Source of the DNA: Anthoceros angustus
Lineage: Eukaryota; Streptophyta; Anthocerotopsida; Anthocerotales; Anthocerotaceae
Length of the DNA: 64,000 bases
Reading direction: 5' to 3'
NCBI GenBank assembly: GCA_010909165.1
Contig: VJWM01000134.1
Location: forward strand, 558,001-622,000
This document shows positions 1 to 10,904 of this stretch, in pieces. Position 1 is the stretch's first letter, and every line of letters begins with the position of its first letter. Made by a program: the position numbers and the translations under genes. The notes beneath the pieces were generated by a model. That model made no database searches. It was not told the origin of the DNA and saw nothing but the letters and a program-made list of their open reading frames with translations.

Positions 1-1624
1 AACTGACATAAAACGGCTGCCTCCTCCGCGTCCCTGAAGACACACAAGATAAAGTCATACCAAAGAGAGCAGGCAAGTCAAGTTTTGAGCGCCTGGCTGG
101 CCACAGTCTTCACCCGCCTAAGAGCTTCCCTATATCCCGCCTCTCAGCCGGTGAGTGGTAGGAGGGAAGTTTAAGGTAGGTTGCAACTGCCGCGTCTTCT
201 CGGGAAACAGAGCTGGCCGTGTTGACCGGGCCATGTTCCGTTAATAACCTCGCAGCTGTGGAGAGTGCACTGTCGACAGCGTCGAGGCCGGAGGGTTCTG
301 GGCTGGAGTTTCTCGGAACATGGTGACCGGGAATGCTCGTGGGCTCTTCCCCTTCCCCTTCCGCTTCTGCTTCCTGCAACTTGCAAGACTATCACATGCG
401 ATTCTCAGCATCACAAAGGAGGATTCTCACAACGCTAGGGTTGCAGCTTGCTTTCTGGTAGCACTTGAGGCTTTTGCTCCAGCCTCATTTAATGGTTTCG
501 GTCTATGAAAAACAAAGTCTCCACCTGCTCCCTCCCTTAGAGACAGGACAGGGAAGGGTTACATCGTAATTTGCGATACAATTTGAAAAACATGTTAGAA
601 AAAGAAAATCCTGACTTTGGGAAAAGGGAAAGAGCTACTCCCAAGGACAGGATCTTGCCCGGCATGCTCCGAACTGGTTGCAAGGAAGAAGAGTGACAAC
701 TCCCAAGTCAGGTCCATCCGTCTCCACCTTTATCAACCATATCTTGCCTTGCCCTACCTTCCTTCGGATTGGAGTCCTTATTTTAATGTAGATGGCCGTC
801 CCACTGGCCTTCGGAATGCAGCCCTTACATTTTGTCCTGCAAATGGAAGCCGAACGTGGCGGATTGGAATTTGCCGGCTGTTTGTGGCTTTCTCAAGAAC
901 ACAACGTGGTGATAGGGAAAGCCCCGGCTACAGTGTACAGTATTACAGTTCCCGGGCACCACAATTGTATGGCATGGTGGGATGCCCGCCAGTCTCTGTC
1001 TATAAAGGCATAAGTATCTACATCCACCGTCCACAACATGTAGACGTTTTTCAAACAAAATGTGAGGATATTTGTCCCAGCTTTCGAGGTAGAGCATATA
1101 CAGGGTGAAAGGGACACGTCGCATCCAGCGCGTTGCGTGCGGAATGCGCATGTGGCCAGGAGTATGTAGTACAGAAACGAAGGGAGTGTCGGCGCCAATA
1201 GGGGAGGGGCAGGTGGAAGAATGTAAGTGGATAACCGCCCCGGAAGCTTCTGGGGCGGCATTTTTCTTTTAGAACATTTGTGGTATGTAAATTCAAAGCG
1301 GACTCATATCCACGTGAGGCGAAGGTACTACTGTACAGAGTACACCGGTGTGTTGGAAGGAAAAGCCCCACACCTACCGATCCAGACCGACAGCCAACTT
1401 GCCTGATAGAGTGCAATCGGTGGGAAACCCGTGCCGCCTCGGCCAGTGGCGGGCAGCCTGAAAAAAAAATTGGGTGGCAGATGCGGCCTCGCTTCGCTCC
1501 CCTTCCGTGCCCGCTTATGTACAATTGGAGCTGCCAACGCCATCACAACACTCGAGCAAGATGAATTCGGGCGTCTGGTGTGGTCCCGGATCTGTAAATA
1601 GGGGGGATTAGCGAGTAGCACAGC
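1..1624. other. Intergenic; no gene recognised
   Basis: No recognisable protein family in either strand. A minus-strand frame at 110-379 (89 codons, Glu/Ala/Ser-rich, ending in a Leu-Gly-Gly C-terminus) is the only one with gene-like composition. It matches nothing I know and could be the last exon of a gene or chance. The stretch next to 1625 should include the 3' UTR of the ARM-repeat gene, which is transcribed leftward. Confidence 0.4.
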
Positions 1625-2776
1625 TTAGGCGGCCATGGGAGTAGGTAATCTCCGCTCCATCCCCTCAACCCCGAGCTGCGGGACCATCTCCGTGAGCAGC
1701 TTCCTGGCCGTCTGCGTGCCGAGGTCGATGCTGGACTCCACATTGCTGGCAATGTCGAACACGATGCTCTCGAGCATGGCGGAGTCCGGTCTCTGCGACT
1801 TCTGGCGGCTCTGGTCCCGCAGCAGCTGCAGCAGAGTGCGCGCCTTCTGCTGCCCTGTCTGCGTGCCCTGCACTGTGAGCTCCAGCAGGCCCGGGATCAC
1901 TCCCTCTCCCAAGATGGCGTCCCTGTACCGCTCCCGGCTGCTCTGGCACATGGAGAGCAGGATGCTCACGGCCCGCTCCCGGCTGGCCAGCGAGCCGTCC
2001 TCCAGAACCTCCACCAGGGCAAGAATCCCGCCCTCCTCCTTCCCGATGGCGTCGATCCCCTTCTCGAACGCGGCCAAACCCTCGAGCAGGGCCGTGCACC
2101 TCTCCGCCACCTTGGACGACTTCTTGCTCTCCTGCAGCAGCGTGACGAGCGGCCCGACTGGCTTGCACACCAGAATGCGCGTCAGATTCTCCGCGTCCGT
2201 GGACAGATTGTAGAGCGCCATGAGCGCATCCACCTTGGCCTGCATACTAGACGAATCCAACATATCCACCAGCAAGGCCGTGGCCCCGGACGCCCCGATC
2301 ACCGGCTTGTTCGGCGGCGCGGCAGAGAGCGTCAAAATCGTAGCAGCCGCAGCCTCCCGCAGCGTCTCGTGGCTCGATCTCAGCAGCTCCACCAGCGGAT
2401 CCACAGCCCCGGCGGTCACAATCTTTACCTTATTCCGCTCATTCCCGACCGAAAGGTTGAGCAACGCCAGCACGGCCGCCTCCTTGGCGTCGTTGCTGTT
2501 CCCCGGCTTGAGCATCGCCACAAGCGGCACAATCACTCCCGCAGCCGCCAGATACGCTCTGCTCTTGGCCGACGTCTTGGTGAGCTTCCGAATTTGCAAG
2601 GCCGCGCGCGTCCGCTCCTCCCCCTCCCCGCACTGCAGCGTCCACAGCAGATCCTGCATGCTCTGCTTGATGGCGTTCCGCGCGCTCTCGTAGATAGCCG
2701 ACTCGTTCCCGAGCCGCTCCAGCTCCTGCTCCACCTGGTCCCGAAACTCCGCCATCTCCTCCGCCTCCCCGCTCAT
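1625..2776 (-). CDS. ARM-repeat protein (PUB-like, no U-box)
   Basis: Single uninterrupted 383-codon frame. After an acidic helical N-terminus (residues 1-60) come tandem armadillo repeats from about residue 65 to 320, with the recurring pattern Ala-Gly-(Ala/Val)-(Ile/Val)-x-Pro-Leu-Val-x-(Met/Leu)-Leu and helices such as AVLALLNLS and ALMALYNLS. This is the ARM array of plant U-box/ARM E3 ligases, but no U-box precedes it, so it resembles the stand-alone plant ARM proteins. Such proteins act as protein-interaction scaffolds; the partner cannot be inferred. The ATG at 2776 is the first in frame and follows a pyrimidine-rich leader. The gene is intronless. Its upstream region (3100-3471) has been copied to 5732-6091. 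Confidence 0.85.
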   Translation of the reverse strand: MSGEAEEMAEFRDQVEQELERLGNESAIYESARNAIKQSMQDLLWTLQCGEGEERTRAALQIRKLTKTSAKSRAYLAAAGVIVPLVAMLKPGNSNDAKEAAVLALLNLSVGNERNKVKIVTAGAVDPLVELLRSSHETLREAAAATILTLSAAPPNKPVIGASGATALLVDMLDSSSMQAKVDALMALYNLSTDAENLTRILVCKPVGPLVTLLQESKKSSKVAERCTALLEGLAAFEKGIDAIGKEEGGILALVEVLEDGSLASRERAVSILLSMCQSSRERYRDAILGEGVIPGLLELTVQGTQTGQQKARTLLQLLRDQSRQKSQRPDSAMLESIVFDIASNVESSIDLGTQTARKLLTEMVPQLGVEGMERRLPTPMAA

Positions 2777-3471
2777 CCGCCTCCCGCTCCCCTTCCTCTT
2801 GCTCGTGCCTGCTCCAATTTCGAATCACCGCGTCCTCCTTCCGCAAATTCCTCCCTCCTCCACTCCCAACCCCCGTCCAACCCGATCCTCCACACAAATT
2901 TCCCCCGCTTTCATCAAAAACACTTCACACCACACCTCACCAGATCTACTACTCCTCCAAGATCACAGCGCTGCAAACCTCCAATCCAGACCTCCTCCTC
3001 CTCCTCCTCCTCCTCGCAAGCCGAGATCACTCCTCTTCCGCGCCTCAGCCTCCTCCTCCGCCAGATCCAAGAACGCACGCACCAGCCGGCTCACCAAGAA
3101 GCAGCTGCGACAGGGGCAGCGCGGAGGGCGAGCCGGGGGCGGGGCGTGATGAGGTGTGCGGGACATGCAGAACAACATGGCAGCTTTTAATGGCAGCCGC
3201 ACTCCTGCTGCTGCACTTGGCCGGAGCAAGGGTAGGGAAGACGGACGCGGGTCCCAGCCCCAGGGCGTGGAGCGGGAGCGGCGCACAGAAGGGCGGAGCG
3301 GAGCGTCCAGGGCGTTCCCGCTGCGGCCGCGTGGTGGCCTCCACGGCCGCTTTTCACCCCCGTGGTAAAAAGCTTTCTCACCCACTTTCACCCCGCCCGG
3401 CAAGAGATATTTGCGTGCTGCAGGGTCCGGCCCGAAACGGGCCTCCGCTTCGCCTTTTGCCTTCGGAATTG
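2777..3471 (-). promoter_or_regulatory. Leader/upstream region of ARM gene, with CTC run
   Basis: Pyrimidine-rich on the + strand with a (CTC)n tract near 2990-3016, as expected for a purine-rich 5' leader of the leftward ARM gene. Positions 3100-3471 are the source-like copy ('B') of the segment found again at 5732-6091. Assignment as leader/promoter is by position only. Confidence 0.4.
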
Positions 3472-4404
3472 CACGACCCAATTGCCAATTGCCATGCGAC
3501 GCCCAAGTCCCCAGCGCAACCAGATTCACACTGTTCTACGGTGCTGGCTCCTCCGGTGGTCACATCCACTCGCTCACCTTCCTCCCCGCGTCCCAAGTGA
3601 CGTGCGCCCGCGTCCACGCCCATTATGTTCTTTCACCCCCCTTGGCCCTTTACCTTGCCTTGCCCTCACGGCAACAAAACAAAACAAACCAATCTCCGGG
3701 TTTGAAGTTCAAATTCCACGACTTTGACCCCCTTACGCCTCCTCGTCTTTTGCGTTTACGCGTCTCCTCCGTTTTCGCTGTGCCGCGCTTACTAGGTATG
3801 CAGGACTTTACTCACACAACTGCTGTTTTTTCTTGTCCATACCAAAAGAAGAAGATTCGTCATCCCATGCAAATGCAAATGCAAATGCAAATGCGACTTC
3901 ATTCCAGGTGGAGATACATATGTATTCTCACTGCTAAAGTCTTATCACCAAAGTCCAAACCTTTATGTTCAATCTTCAACATTCCATGAGTCTCTCGAGG
4001 TATTATCAAAGTTAGTCAAGTTTTTCCTTTCTTTATAATTGTAGGTAGTGAGATAGTCTATGAGGGTCAAAAAAAAAAAAAGAATCGTGGATGATAGAGT
4101 CTATGAGGGTCAAAATATAAGAATTGAGGATGGATGAGAATGAATGTTCTTACATCACAATCCAAGATCATACGGTGGGAAAACTTCTCATGTCACACAC
4201 TGGACAACATCGGCCATGGGCGCCTGCCCCTCGTGTCCCGATGTCGTCAAGTGGTGTGTGAAGATTCTTTTTAGTTTGTGACACACAACGTTTTCTTTTT
4301 TGGGGCTGTCAGAACATGGGCCTTCGCACATCCATCCTGCATGACCCCATCTACCCGTCAGTTTGCCGTAAACAAACCGTCACAGACCTTTGTGGCACAT
4401 AGCC
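3472..4404. other. Intergenic with ATGCAA hexamer repeat
   Basis: No gene seen. A short tandem hexanucleotide (ATGCAA) repeat occupies 3867-3894. A direct repeat around 4052-4115 (agtctatgagggtcaaaa twice) suggests small local duplication. Confidence 0.5.
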
Positions 4405-5030
4405 TGCAGCAGCCATCTGGGCCTCGCGCGACTGGCTTTCGCACCCATCCAGACCTTTGTGGCGAGTAGCTTGAGGAGCCATCCGGCCTCGCGACATCGG
4501 CTGCAGCCATCCAGCCTTTGAGGCGATAACTGCAGGAGCTATCCAGCCTCGCGATCGCTTTGGCAGCCATCCGAGCCTCAGCGATTGCCTTTGGCAGCCA
4601 TCCAGGCCTCGCGGCGCCTTTGGCGTGTGCCTCGCGATTGCCTTTGGCGGCCGTCCGAGCCTCGCGCGATTGCCTTTGGCGGCCGTCCGAGCCTCGGCGC
4701 GCTTTGGAGGAGCCATCCGGGCCTCGCGACACTGGCTTTCGCAGCCATCCAGGCCTTTGTGGCAGATAGCTTGGAGGAGCCATCCAGGCCTCGCGGCGCT
4801 TTGGCAGCCATCCGCCTTTGTGGCAGATAGCCGGAGGAGCTATCCAGCCTCGCGATTGCCTTTGGCGACCATCCGAGCCTCAGCGATTGCATTCGGTAGC
4901 CATAAAGGCCTCGCGGCGCTTTGGCAGCCATCCAGCCTCGCGATTGCCTTTGGCAGCCATCCAGCCTCGGCGCCTTTGGCAGCCATCCAGCCTCGCGATT
5001 GCATTTGGCAGCCGTACAGGCCTCGTGCCA
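4405..5030. repeat. Minisatellite array 1 (two interspersed unit types)
   Basis: About 20 degenerate units. Type I (~29-30 bp) reads GCCATCCAGCCTCGCG then ATTGCCTTTGGCA. Type II (~34 bp) reads GCCATCCAGCCTTTGTGGC then a GATAGCTTGAGGA-like end. Both begin with GCCATCC. Units vary by CG insertions (CTCGCG or CTCGCGCG) and GG/G changes. Near-multiple-of-3 periodicity creates long meaningless open frames on the minus strand (repeating GWLPKAIAR-like peptides). A second array lies at 6235-6835, and both abut the same downstream unit. Confidence 0.9.
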
Positions 5031-5740
5031 ACCATGAATGATATATATGTACATGTGTGGTGTAGGTAAACCCTAAACATGAGTATGTGTGTTTGACAAA
5101 AACCCTAAATGGCAGAAAGAAAAGTAGATGATTTGTGGCGTCTACAGCCCGTCGTGCGCTGATGTGGCCCGTATGTGATGAAGGAATCTTGAAGATGCCT
5201 ACGCATCTTCATGTAGAGTACTGGAGAAATAAAACTTGTCACACAGACCCTTCTCCTTGACGAGATCGGTATTCCATACTTCAGTTTTATGCTTTATGAT
5301 TTAAAGAAAAATATGTTTTATCATTATGGTTTTTTATTATTGTACTAATAATTTCTTTAATAAAGTAGATTGAAGACAATGGATTGAAAAACAAGACGAC
5401 CCGGTGAGCTCCTAGTGAGATGTTCCTCTCACCTACCGGGACTCTAAAGCGTTTGAAGCATGCAGCGTAGGAGTGTTTTGTGGGTCGATTTTCTATAGGT
5501 ATCTACAAGATCGAGTGGGGGATTTGAGTACGAAATTTGTATTTGGGTATGATAGGTGTTCGAATGTGGATGCACCGAATCACACAGGAATCGCTTGTAG
5601 CTGGAATGTACCAGCTTGCCATGATGGGGCATGCCAGGCAATGCTGGTAACACGAGGCCGAGGACACCGGATTTGGCAGTTTCGGTTTGGAGTCCTGCAA
5701 TCTCGCGGAGGGAGAGGGGGATGTGAGTGGGAGCAGCTGC
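5031..5740. repeat. Duplicated unit A, copy 1
   Basis: Nearly identical to 6836-7556 (copy 2), including telobox-like AAACCCTAA at 5069 and 5101, an AATAAA-containing stretch at about 5228, and an AT-rich segment at 5290-5370. Differences between copies are few, mainly small indels (for example near 5217 and 5422). Copy 1 is cut at AGCAGCTGC (5732-5740), where it switches to the ARM-gene upstream sequence. Copy 2 continues into the sequence leading to VTE6. No gene recognised inside. Confidence 0.9.
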
Positions 5741-6091
5741 GACAGGGGCAGCGCGGAGGGCGAGCCGGGGCAGGGCGTGATGGTGTGCGGGACATGCAGA
5801 ACAACATGGCAGCTTTTAATGGCAGCCACTCCTGCTGCTGCACTTGGCCGGAGCAAGGGTAGGGAAGACGGACGCGGGTCCCAGCCCCAGGGCGTGGAGC
5901 GGAGCGGCGCACAGAAGGGCGGAGCGGAGCGTCCAGGGCGTTCCGCTGCGGCCGCGTGGTGGCCTCCACGGCCGCTTTTCACCCCGTGGTAAAAAGCTTT
6001 CTCACCCACTTTCACCCCGCCCGGCAAGAGATATTTGCGTGCAGGGTCCGGCCCGAAACGGGCCTCCGCTTCGCCTTTGCCTTCGGAATTG
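5732..6091. repeat. Copy of ARM-gene upstream region (B')
   Basis: Collinear with 3100-3471 in the same orientation. Almost all differences are one- to three-base losses in B', mostly in runs (for example a lost C after ggcgtt and a lost T in the cttttg run). The left edge shares AGCAGCTGC with unit A and with the donor. The right edge shares TCGGAATTG (6083-6091) with the VTE6 region. Confidence 0.9.
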
Positions 6092-6240
6092 GAGCTGGTG
6101 ATGGGAGGAGTTTGGTGGTTCCCTTCCCCGTTACGACGTTGGGGAGATGCGGGTGGCGGCGAGGAGGTGGTGTGGGGCTGGGAGGGGACGAAGTTTCCAA
6201 TCGAGTGACATTGTATGGAGGGAAGGAGGGTTTGGGAGCC
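6083..6240. repeat. Copy of VTE6 5' region (C')
   Basis: Collinear with 7749-7907. It carries one G fewer in the ggggg run near 6186, so it no longer keeps the frame of the VTE6 transit-peptide region. It ends at GGAGCC, which is also present in the array units, and passes directly into array 2. Confidence 0.9.
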
Positions 6241-6835
6241 ATCCAGCCTTTGTGGCGAGATAGCTTGAGGAGCCATCCAGCCTCGCGATTGCCTTTGGCA
6301 GCCATCCAGCCTTTGTGGCGAGATAGCTTGAGGAGCCATCCAGCCTCGCGCGCCTTTGGCAGCCATCCAGCCTCGCGATTGCATTCGGTAGCCATAAAGG
6401 CCTCGCGGCGCTTTGGCAGCCATCCAGCCTCGCGATTGCCTTTGGCAGCCATCCAGCCTCGCGATTGCCTTTGGCAGCCATCCAGCCTTTGTGGCGAGTA
6501 GCTTGAGGAGCCATCCGGGCCTCGCGATTGCCTTTGGCAGCCATCCAGCCTTTGTGGCGAGATAGCTTGAGGAGCCATCCGGGCCTCGCGCGGCGCTTTT
6601 ATCCAGCCTTTGTGGCAGATAGCCTGGAGGAGCTATCCAGGCCTCGCGCGACTGCCTTTGGCAGCCATCCAGGCCTCGCGCGATTGCATTCGGTAGCCAT
6701 AAAGGCCTCGCGCGACTGCCTTTGGCAGCCATCCAGGCCTCGCGCGACTGCCTTTGGCAGCCATCCAGGCCTCGCGCGACTGCCTTTGGCAGCCGTCCAG
6801 GCCTCGCGCGATTGCATTTGGCAGCCGTACAGGCC
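6235..6835. repeat. Minisatellite array 2
   Basis: Same two unit types as the array at 4405-5030. The last ~300 bp is more homogeneous, with repeated CTCGCGCGACTGCC-type units. The end of the array and its junction with unit A match array 1, so array and unit A were duplicated together. Confidence 0.9.
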
Positions 6836-7556
6836 TCGTGCCAACCATGAATGATATATATGTACATGTGTGGTGTAGGTAAACCCTAAACATGAGTATG
6901 TGTGTTTGACAAAAACCCTAAATGGCAGAAAGAAAAGTAGATGATTTGTGGCGTCTACAGCCCGTCGTGCGCTGATGTGGCCCGTATGTGATGAAGGAAT
7001 CTTGAAGATGCCTACGCATCTTCATGTAAGATCTTGGAGAAATAAAACTTGTCACAGACCCTTCTCCTTGACGAGATCGGTATTCCATACTTCAGTTTTA
7101 TGCTTTATGATTTAAAGAAAAATATGTTTTATCATTATGGTTTTTTATTATTGTACTAATAATTTCTTTAATAAAGTAGATTGAAGACAATGGATTGAAA
7201 AACAAGACGACCCGGTGAGCTCCTAGTGAGATGTTCCCTCTCACCTACCGGGACTCTAAAGCGTTTGAAGCATGCAGCGTAGGAGTGTTTTGTGGGTCGA
7301 TTTTCTATAGGTATCTACAAGATCGAGTGGGGGGATTTGAGTACGAAATTTGTATTTGGGTATGATAGGTGTTCGAATGTGGATGCACCGAATCACACAG
7401 GAATCGCTTGTAGCTGGAATGTACCAGCTTGCCATGATGGGGCATGCCAGGCAATGCTGGTAACACGAGGCCGAGGACACCGGATTTGGCAGTTTCGGTT
7501 TGGAGTCCTGCAATCTCGCGGGAGGGGAGAGGGGGGATGTGAGTGGGAGCAGCTGC
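6836..7556. repeat. Duplicated unit A, copy 2
   Basis: Second copy of the unit at 5031-5740. It is followed by unique sequence (7557-7700) that runs into VTE6, so this is probably the end of the ancestral arrangement. Confidence 0.9.
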
Positions 7557-7699
7557 CATGTGTGCGCTGTGATGCAGCTGTTTGCAGAATACGACGGTGG
7601 GCCTCGTGGGCTGTTTAGCAGCCGTGTATCTGGTGTTGGGGGCTGATTGGGCGAATTACTGGGGGTGCTGCATCACATTTGTGGGCTTACATCGATTGC

Positions 7700-9172
7700 A
7701 TGGCTGCTACAGCCCCGGCCCCTGTTCCCCGCGGCTGGGATGGAGGTATCGGAATTGGAGCTGGTGATGGGAGGAGTTTGGTGGTTCCCTTCCCCGTTAC
7801 GACGTTGGGGAGATGCGGGTGGCGGCGAGGAGGTGGTGTGGGGCTGGGAGGGGGACGAAGTTTCCAATCGAGTGACATTGTATGGAGGGAAGGAGGGTTT
7901 GGGAGCCCTATAAGTGGCCAGGGTTGGAGGTTATGTGGAAGGAAAGGGGAAAGGAGGAAGAGGGGGGGAGTTGCAATGGCGCAGATTGGAGCGCTGGATG
8001 GAATCAAGGAGGCGTTGGTCGCGTTTCCTCCTACCTGGGAATCGTCTCTTGTGGCAACGGCGACTATCGTGGTTTTAGGGTCCCCCGTGTTGCTGTCGGG
8101 GCTCACGGTGCCGGGTGTGTTGAGTGCTTACGTGCTGGGCACTCTTTCCTGGCGGGCCTTTGGACCGACTGGATTTTTCATTGTGGCGCTCTACTTTGTC
8201 TTGGTAAGAGGCTGACGTGTGCTTGCTCTTAAGGGCCTTTGGCCTTGCCCTAGCCATGGCCGTGTTGGACGGGTGTGCTGAGATTGCCAGCGCAGGGAAC
8301 CGCAGCCACCAAGCTGAAGATCAAGCAAAAGGAAAGCGAAGGCATCGCCGAGCAGCGGAGAGGGAGGCGAGGTCCGGCCAGCGTGTGGGGTTCCGGAACC
8401 GCAGGCTGTCTGTGCGCCCTAGCTGCCATCTGGGGCATCGGGGGACCTGAACTGGCACCTGTGTGGGCGCTGGGGTTCGTGGCCAGCTTCTGCACCAAGA
8501 TCAGTGACACAGTGTCAAGTGAGATTGGCAAAGCCTATGGCAAGACTACGTAGGTATTTATGTCTAGGCCTACAAGCGGCACTTGGCTTCTAGGTCCATC
8601 CTCGGTTCTGCTCTTGCTGATGCTAAAGGAACCGGGTTTGGCATACTCATCTGCCTCTTCTGCCACGCACAGGTACTTGGTAACAACCCTTTCGATCGTG
8701 CCAAGGGGGACCGAGGGTGCCGTCAGTCTGGAGGGCACCTTGGCTGGCGTGTTGGCAGCTTCTGTGCTTGCTGGTGTTTCAGTTATCTTGCACGAGGTGA
8801 GCCCTTGTCGTCCCCTTGGATCTTATAGCCTATGCGCATGATGCTCGAGGGTGTGCTGCTCATTTCTCCTGTTGGCTCCTGGTTCTCAGACTGACCTGCA
8901 AGGAGCAGCTATATGCTTGCTAGCGTCACAGCTGGCCAATCTTTGTGAGAGCTATGTTGGAGCCACATTGCAGGGGAAAGAGGGCTATGAGTGGGTACGT
9001 CGTTGGGATGCGTTGATAAGTTTGTCTAAGTACAAGACATCATCTTCTTGTTTCGTCTTTTCTCACCCCCATGCCATCCTATCTTGTGCAGCTAAACAAC
9101 GACATTGTCAACATTTTCAACATATCTATCGGTGCAGCTCTTGCCATTGCAGCCAAGCTTCAATTGGGATAA
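7700..9172 (+). CDS. VTE6: Phytyl-phosphate kinase VTE6 (DUF92/TMEM19 family)
   Basis: Multi-pass membrane protein of the DUF92 family. Plant members (VTE6) phosphorylate phytyl-phosphate to phytyl-diphosphate for tocopherol synthesis in the plastid envelope. Exons I read: 7700-8213, 8296-8549, 8673-8796, 8890-8994, 9092-9172, all GT-AG. Seen: family signature FCTKISDTVSSEIGKAYGK in exon 2, EGTLAG in exon 3, and C-terminal NNDIVNIFNISIG. Several hydrophobic segments are present (for example VALYFVLG at the exon 1/2 junction). The conserved core begins near the in-frame Met at 7976, but the frame is open back to ATG 7700 (MAATAPAPVP), which would give a ~92-residue basic, Ser/Gly-rich transit peptide, so I prefer 7700. 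Positions 7749-7907 of this exon are duplicated at 6083-6240. Confidence 0.88.
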
Positions 9173-10436
9173 GTTTGGGCGATGGTCGGCCTCGTGATCG
9201 CGGTTCTCAGTAGTCAGGGCAATCCCAGAGCGGACTTTTCTGGGACTAGACGCCCTGGAGTTTACCGTGGAACGTTGTCTCGGTAAGAACCTCATGTACA
9301 GCAAATTGTTCCTTTCCAACTTTTTCTTATCCATCATACTTTGGGTCTCTGCATACGTGCAATGTTTGTTTTCCTCTATACAAATGTCCTTAGTTAGGCA
9401 CTAAGAAGCTTTTGAGAATCTAGGTCTATCGGACTGAACTCCTCAAACTTATCCTATGTATTTGGCTGGGTCCCTAATGCTACTCAAATGAACTTTCCTA
9501 GGCTGTCAAATCCAATGTCTACTCTTAATGGGATTCCGTAGAATCCCATACATTCGTTCAAGTCTTGCCACAAGATTGAAAAATTTGGCGCTGCTTCGCT
9601 GGAATTTCCACATGAGCCTAGAACATGAACCATCTGGCTTGAAGGGTGCAAGTATTTTGAGTGTTTTCAGAACCCAAACTGGCGGTTTGAAGGAATTGCG
9701 CTTGCTAGAGATGCCAGCAGGCATCTCTGTTTACTTTTCAATTGGGATCAATAAGCATCTGGTTGGTCTTGAAAGGGGTTATTCTGCCTGAAGTTTCCAG
9801 CTAGCCTTGAGCAGATGGCAGTAGCGTAATTAACCCTTCCCACGCAAAGTCTTGGGCCCCATGTACTCACCATACAGCATAGTTTTAGTTTTTTTAACGA
9901 CATACACCTCATCCGACAAAGAAATCCTTACTTTTGCTGGTCCTCAGATCCCTTCTCGCAAATGGTCAACCAAACCTGTTCGAAGGCGTGGAAAACAGTG
10001 TAAGCAGATGACACAGAGAATCCCATCGACCAAAAAGAAATCGGCAATGTCGGCCCAACCTGGCCGTTCTTGCCCTCTTTCTGTCTTCCGAACCGGGGTT
10101 TTCGGGAAGACCGAATCTGGCCGCTCGAGCCCGTTTCTTCGACTCGATGGTAGGATACTTCGATGAGCTGGTCTGCTCTCGCTGCGCAGATCCGAACCTG
10201 CAAATGCATAACCCGCGAACTTAATTGGAGAAAACCTTGGTACAGGAAGAACATGCCTACTACTTACATACTCCGGCAAGCAAGCATAACCAAACAAGAT
10301 ACTTGCCTCACCGATCGAGCCGTCCTCTTCGCTGCCTCTTCCACCAAGGAAAGAGGCCTTGGTTTGCTCCTGCTCCAAGTATCCGTAACGGGACCAAACC
10401 TGCGGCATCACATGATCTCACCTGAGAAGATACTAA
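9173..10436. other. Intergenic; faint LRR-like fragment
   Basis: No gene established. The + strand at 9528-9791 reads Leu-rich (LKNLALLRW, LKELRLLEMP), vaguely like a leucine-rich-repeat relic, but the spacing is not regular enough to call. AT content is moderate and no other family is recognised. Confidence 0.35.
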
Positions 10437-10904
10437 CTAGTCGCAGCAGCGTGCCACGACGCGGTTAATCTCGAGTACGCATTTCTGCTCAAGAATAATA
10501 TGTACTAAGCACCTCACAGCTCGAATTATGCGCCTCTCTGCCTCCGAGACCTGCAAGTTAATGCCAAACCGCTCAGCTCGACGTTGTCTTTTCTCCAAGT
10601 GATCCGACACCTTCGCGACGAGCGACTCGAGAATCCGACCATCTAGGTCAGAACCAGGATGCTCCTCAAGCCAGCTCCGGGCAGGTTCACCTGTCGCTTC
10701 CTCCGACACATCACTTTCTCTTTCCAGATGCTGTCCCTTCACTGTATGCACTGGACGAACCGCAGCTTTCCTCACCTTCAACGCAGAAACATACTCCGCG
10801 CAATCAACCAACGAGCCGTCCTCTTCAAATCCTCCTGGGAATTCCCAAACCTTCACAGGTACAGACGCACGCGCCATTACGCATGCACTCAGCTCTTCAC
10901 CCAA
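10437..10904 (-). CDS. Hypothetical protein
   Basis: Unrecognised 155-codon frame. The C-terminal third is rich in charged helical sequence (HLEKRQRRAERF, VSEAERRIIRAVR) and the middle is acidic (ERESDVSEEATGEPA). No domain known to me. A GTGAG donor-like site lies just beyond the stop near 10417, so this may be one exon of a longer minus-strand gene extending to about 9940. It could equally be transposon debris. Confidence 0.3.
   Translation of the reverse strand: MGEELSACVMARASVPVKVWEFPGGFEEDGSLVDCAEYVSALKVRKAAVRPVHTVKGQHLERESDVSEEATGEPARSWLEEHPGSDLDGRILESLVAKVSDHLEKRQRRAERFGINLQVSEAERRIIRAVRCLVHIILEQKCVLEINRVVARCCD

Noticed and set aside
2369-3190. Long + strand frame overlapping the ARM gene
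   Set aside because: Antisense shadow of the ARM coding region extended through a pyrimidine-rich leader; no family resemblance.
5065-5115. Telomere-like AAACCCTAA words
   Set aside because: Only isolated single copies, repeated in both unit A copies; not a telomeric array.
4405-6835. Possible CRISPR-like repeat-spacer structure
   Set aside because: Units are directly abutting and degenerate with no unique spacers, in a eukaryotic nuclear context; this is a minisatellite.
5503-6867. 454-codon open frame on the minus strand
   Set aside because: It runs through B', C' and the minisatellite; the peptide is just the translated repeat unit and rearranged non-coding pieces.
9528-9791. LRR protein fragment
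   Set aside because: Leu-rich but without a regular LxxLxxLxLxxN repeat, no NB-ARC or kinase nearby; left as a comment only.
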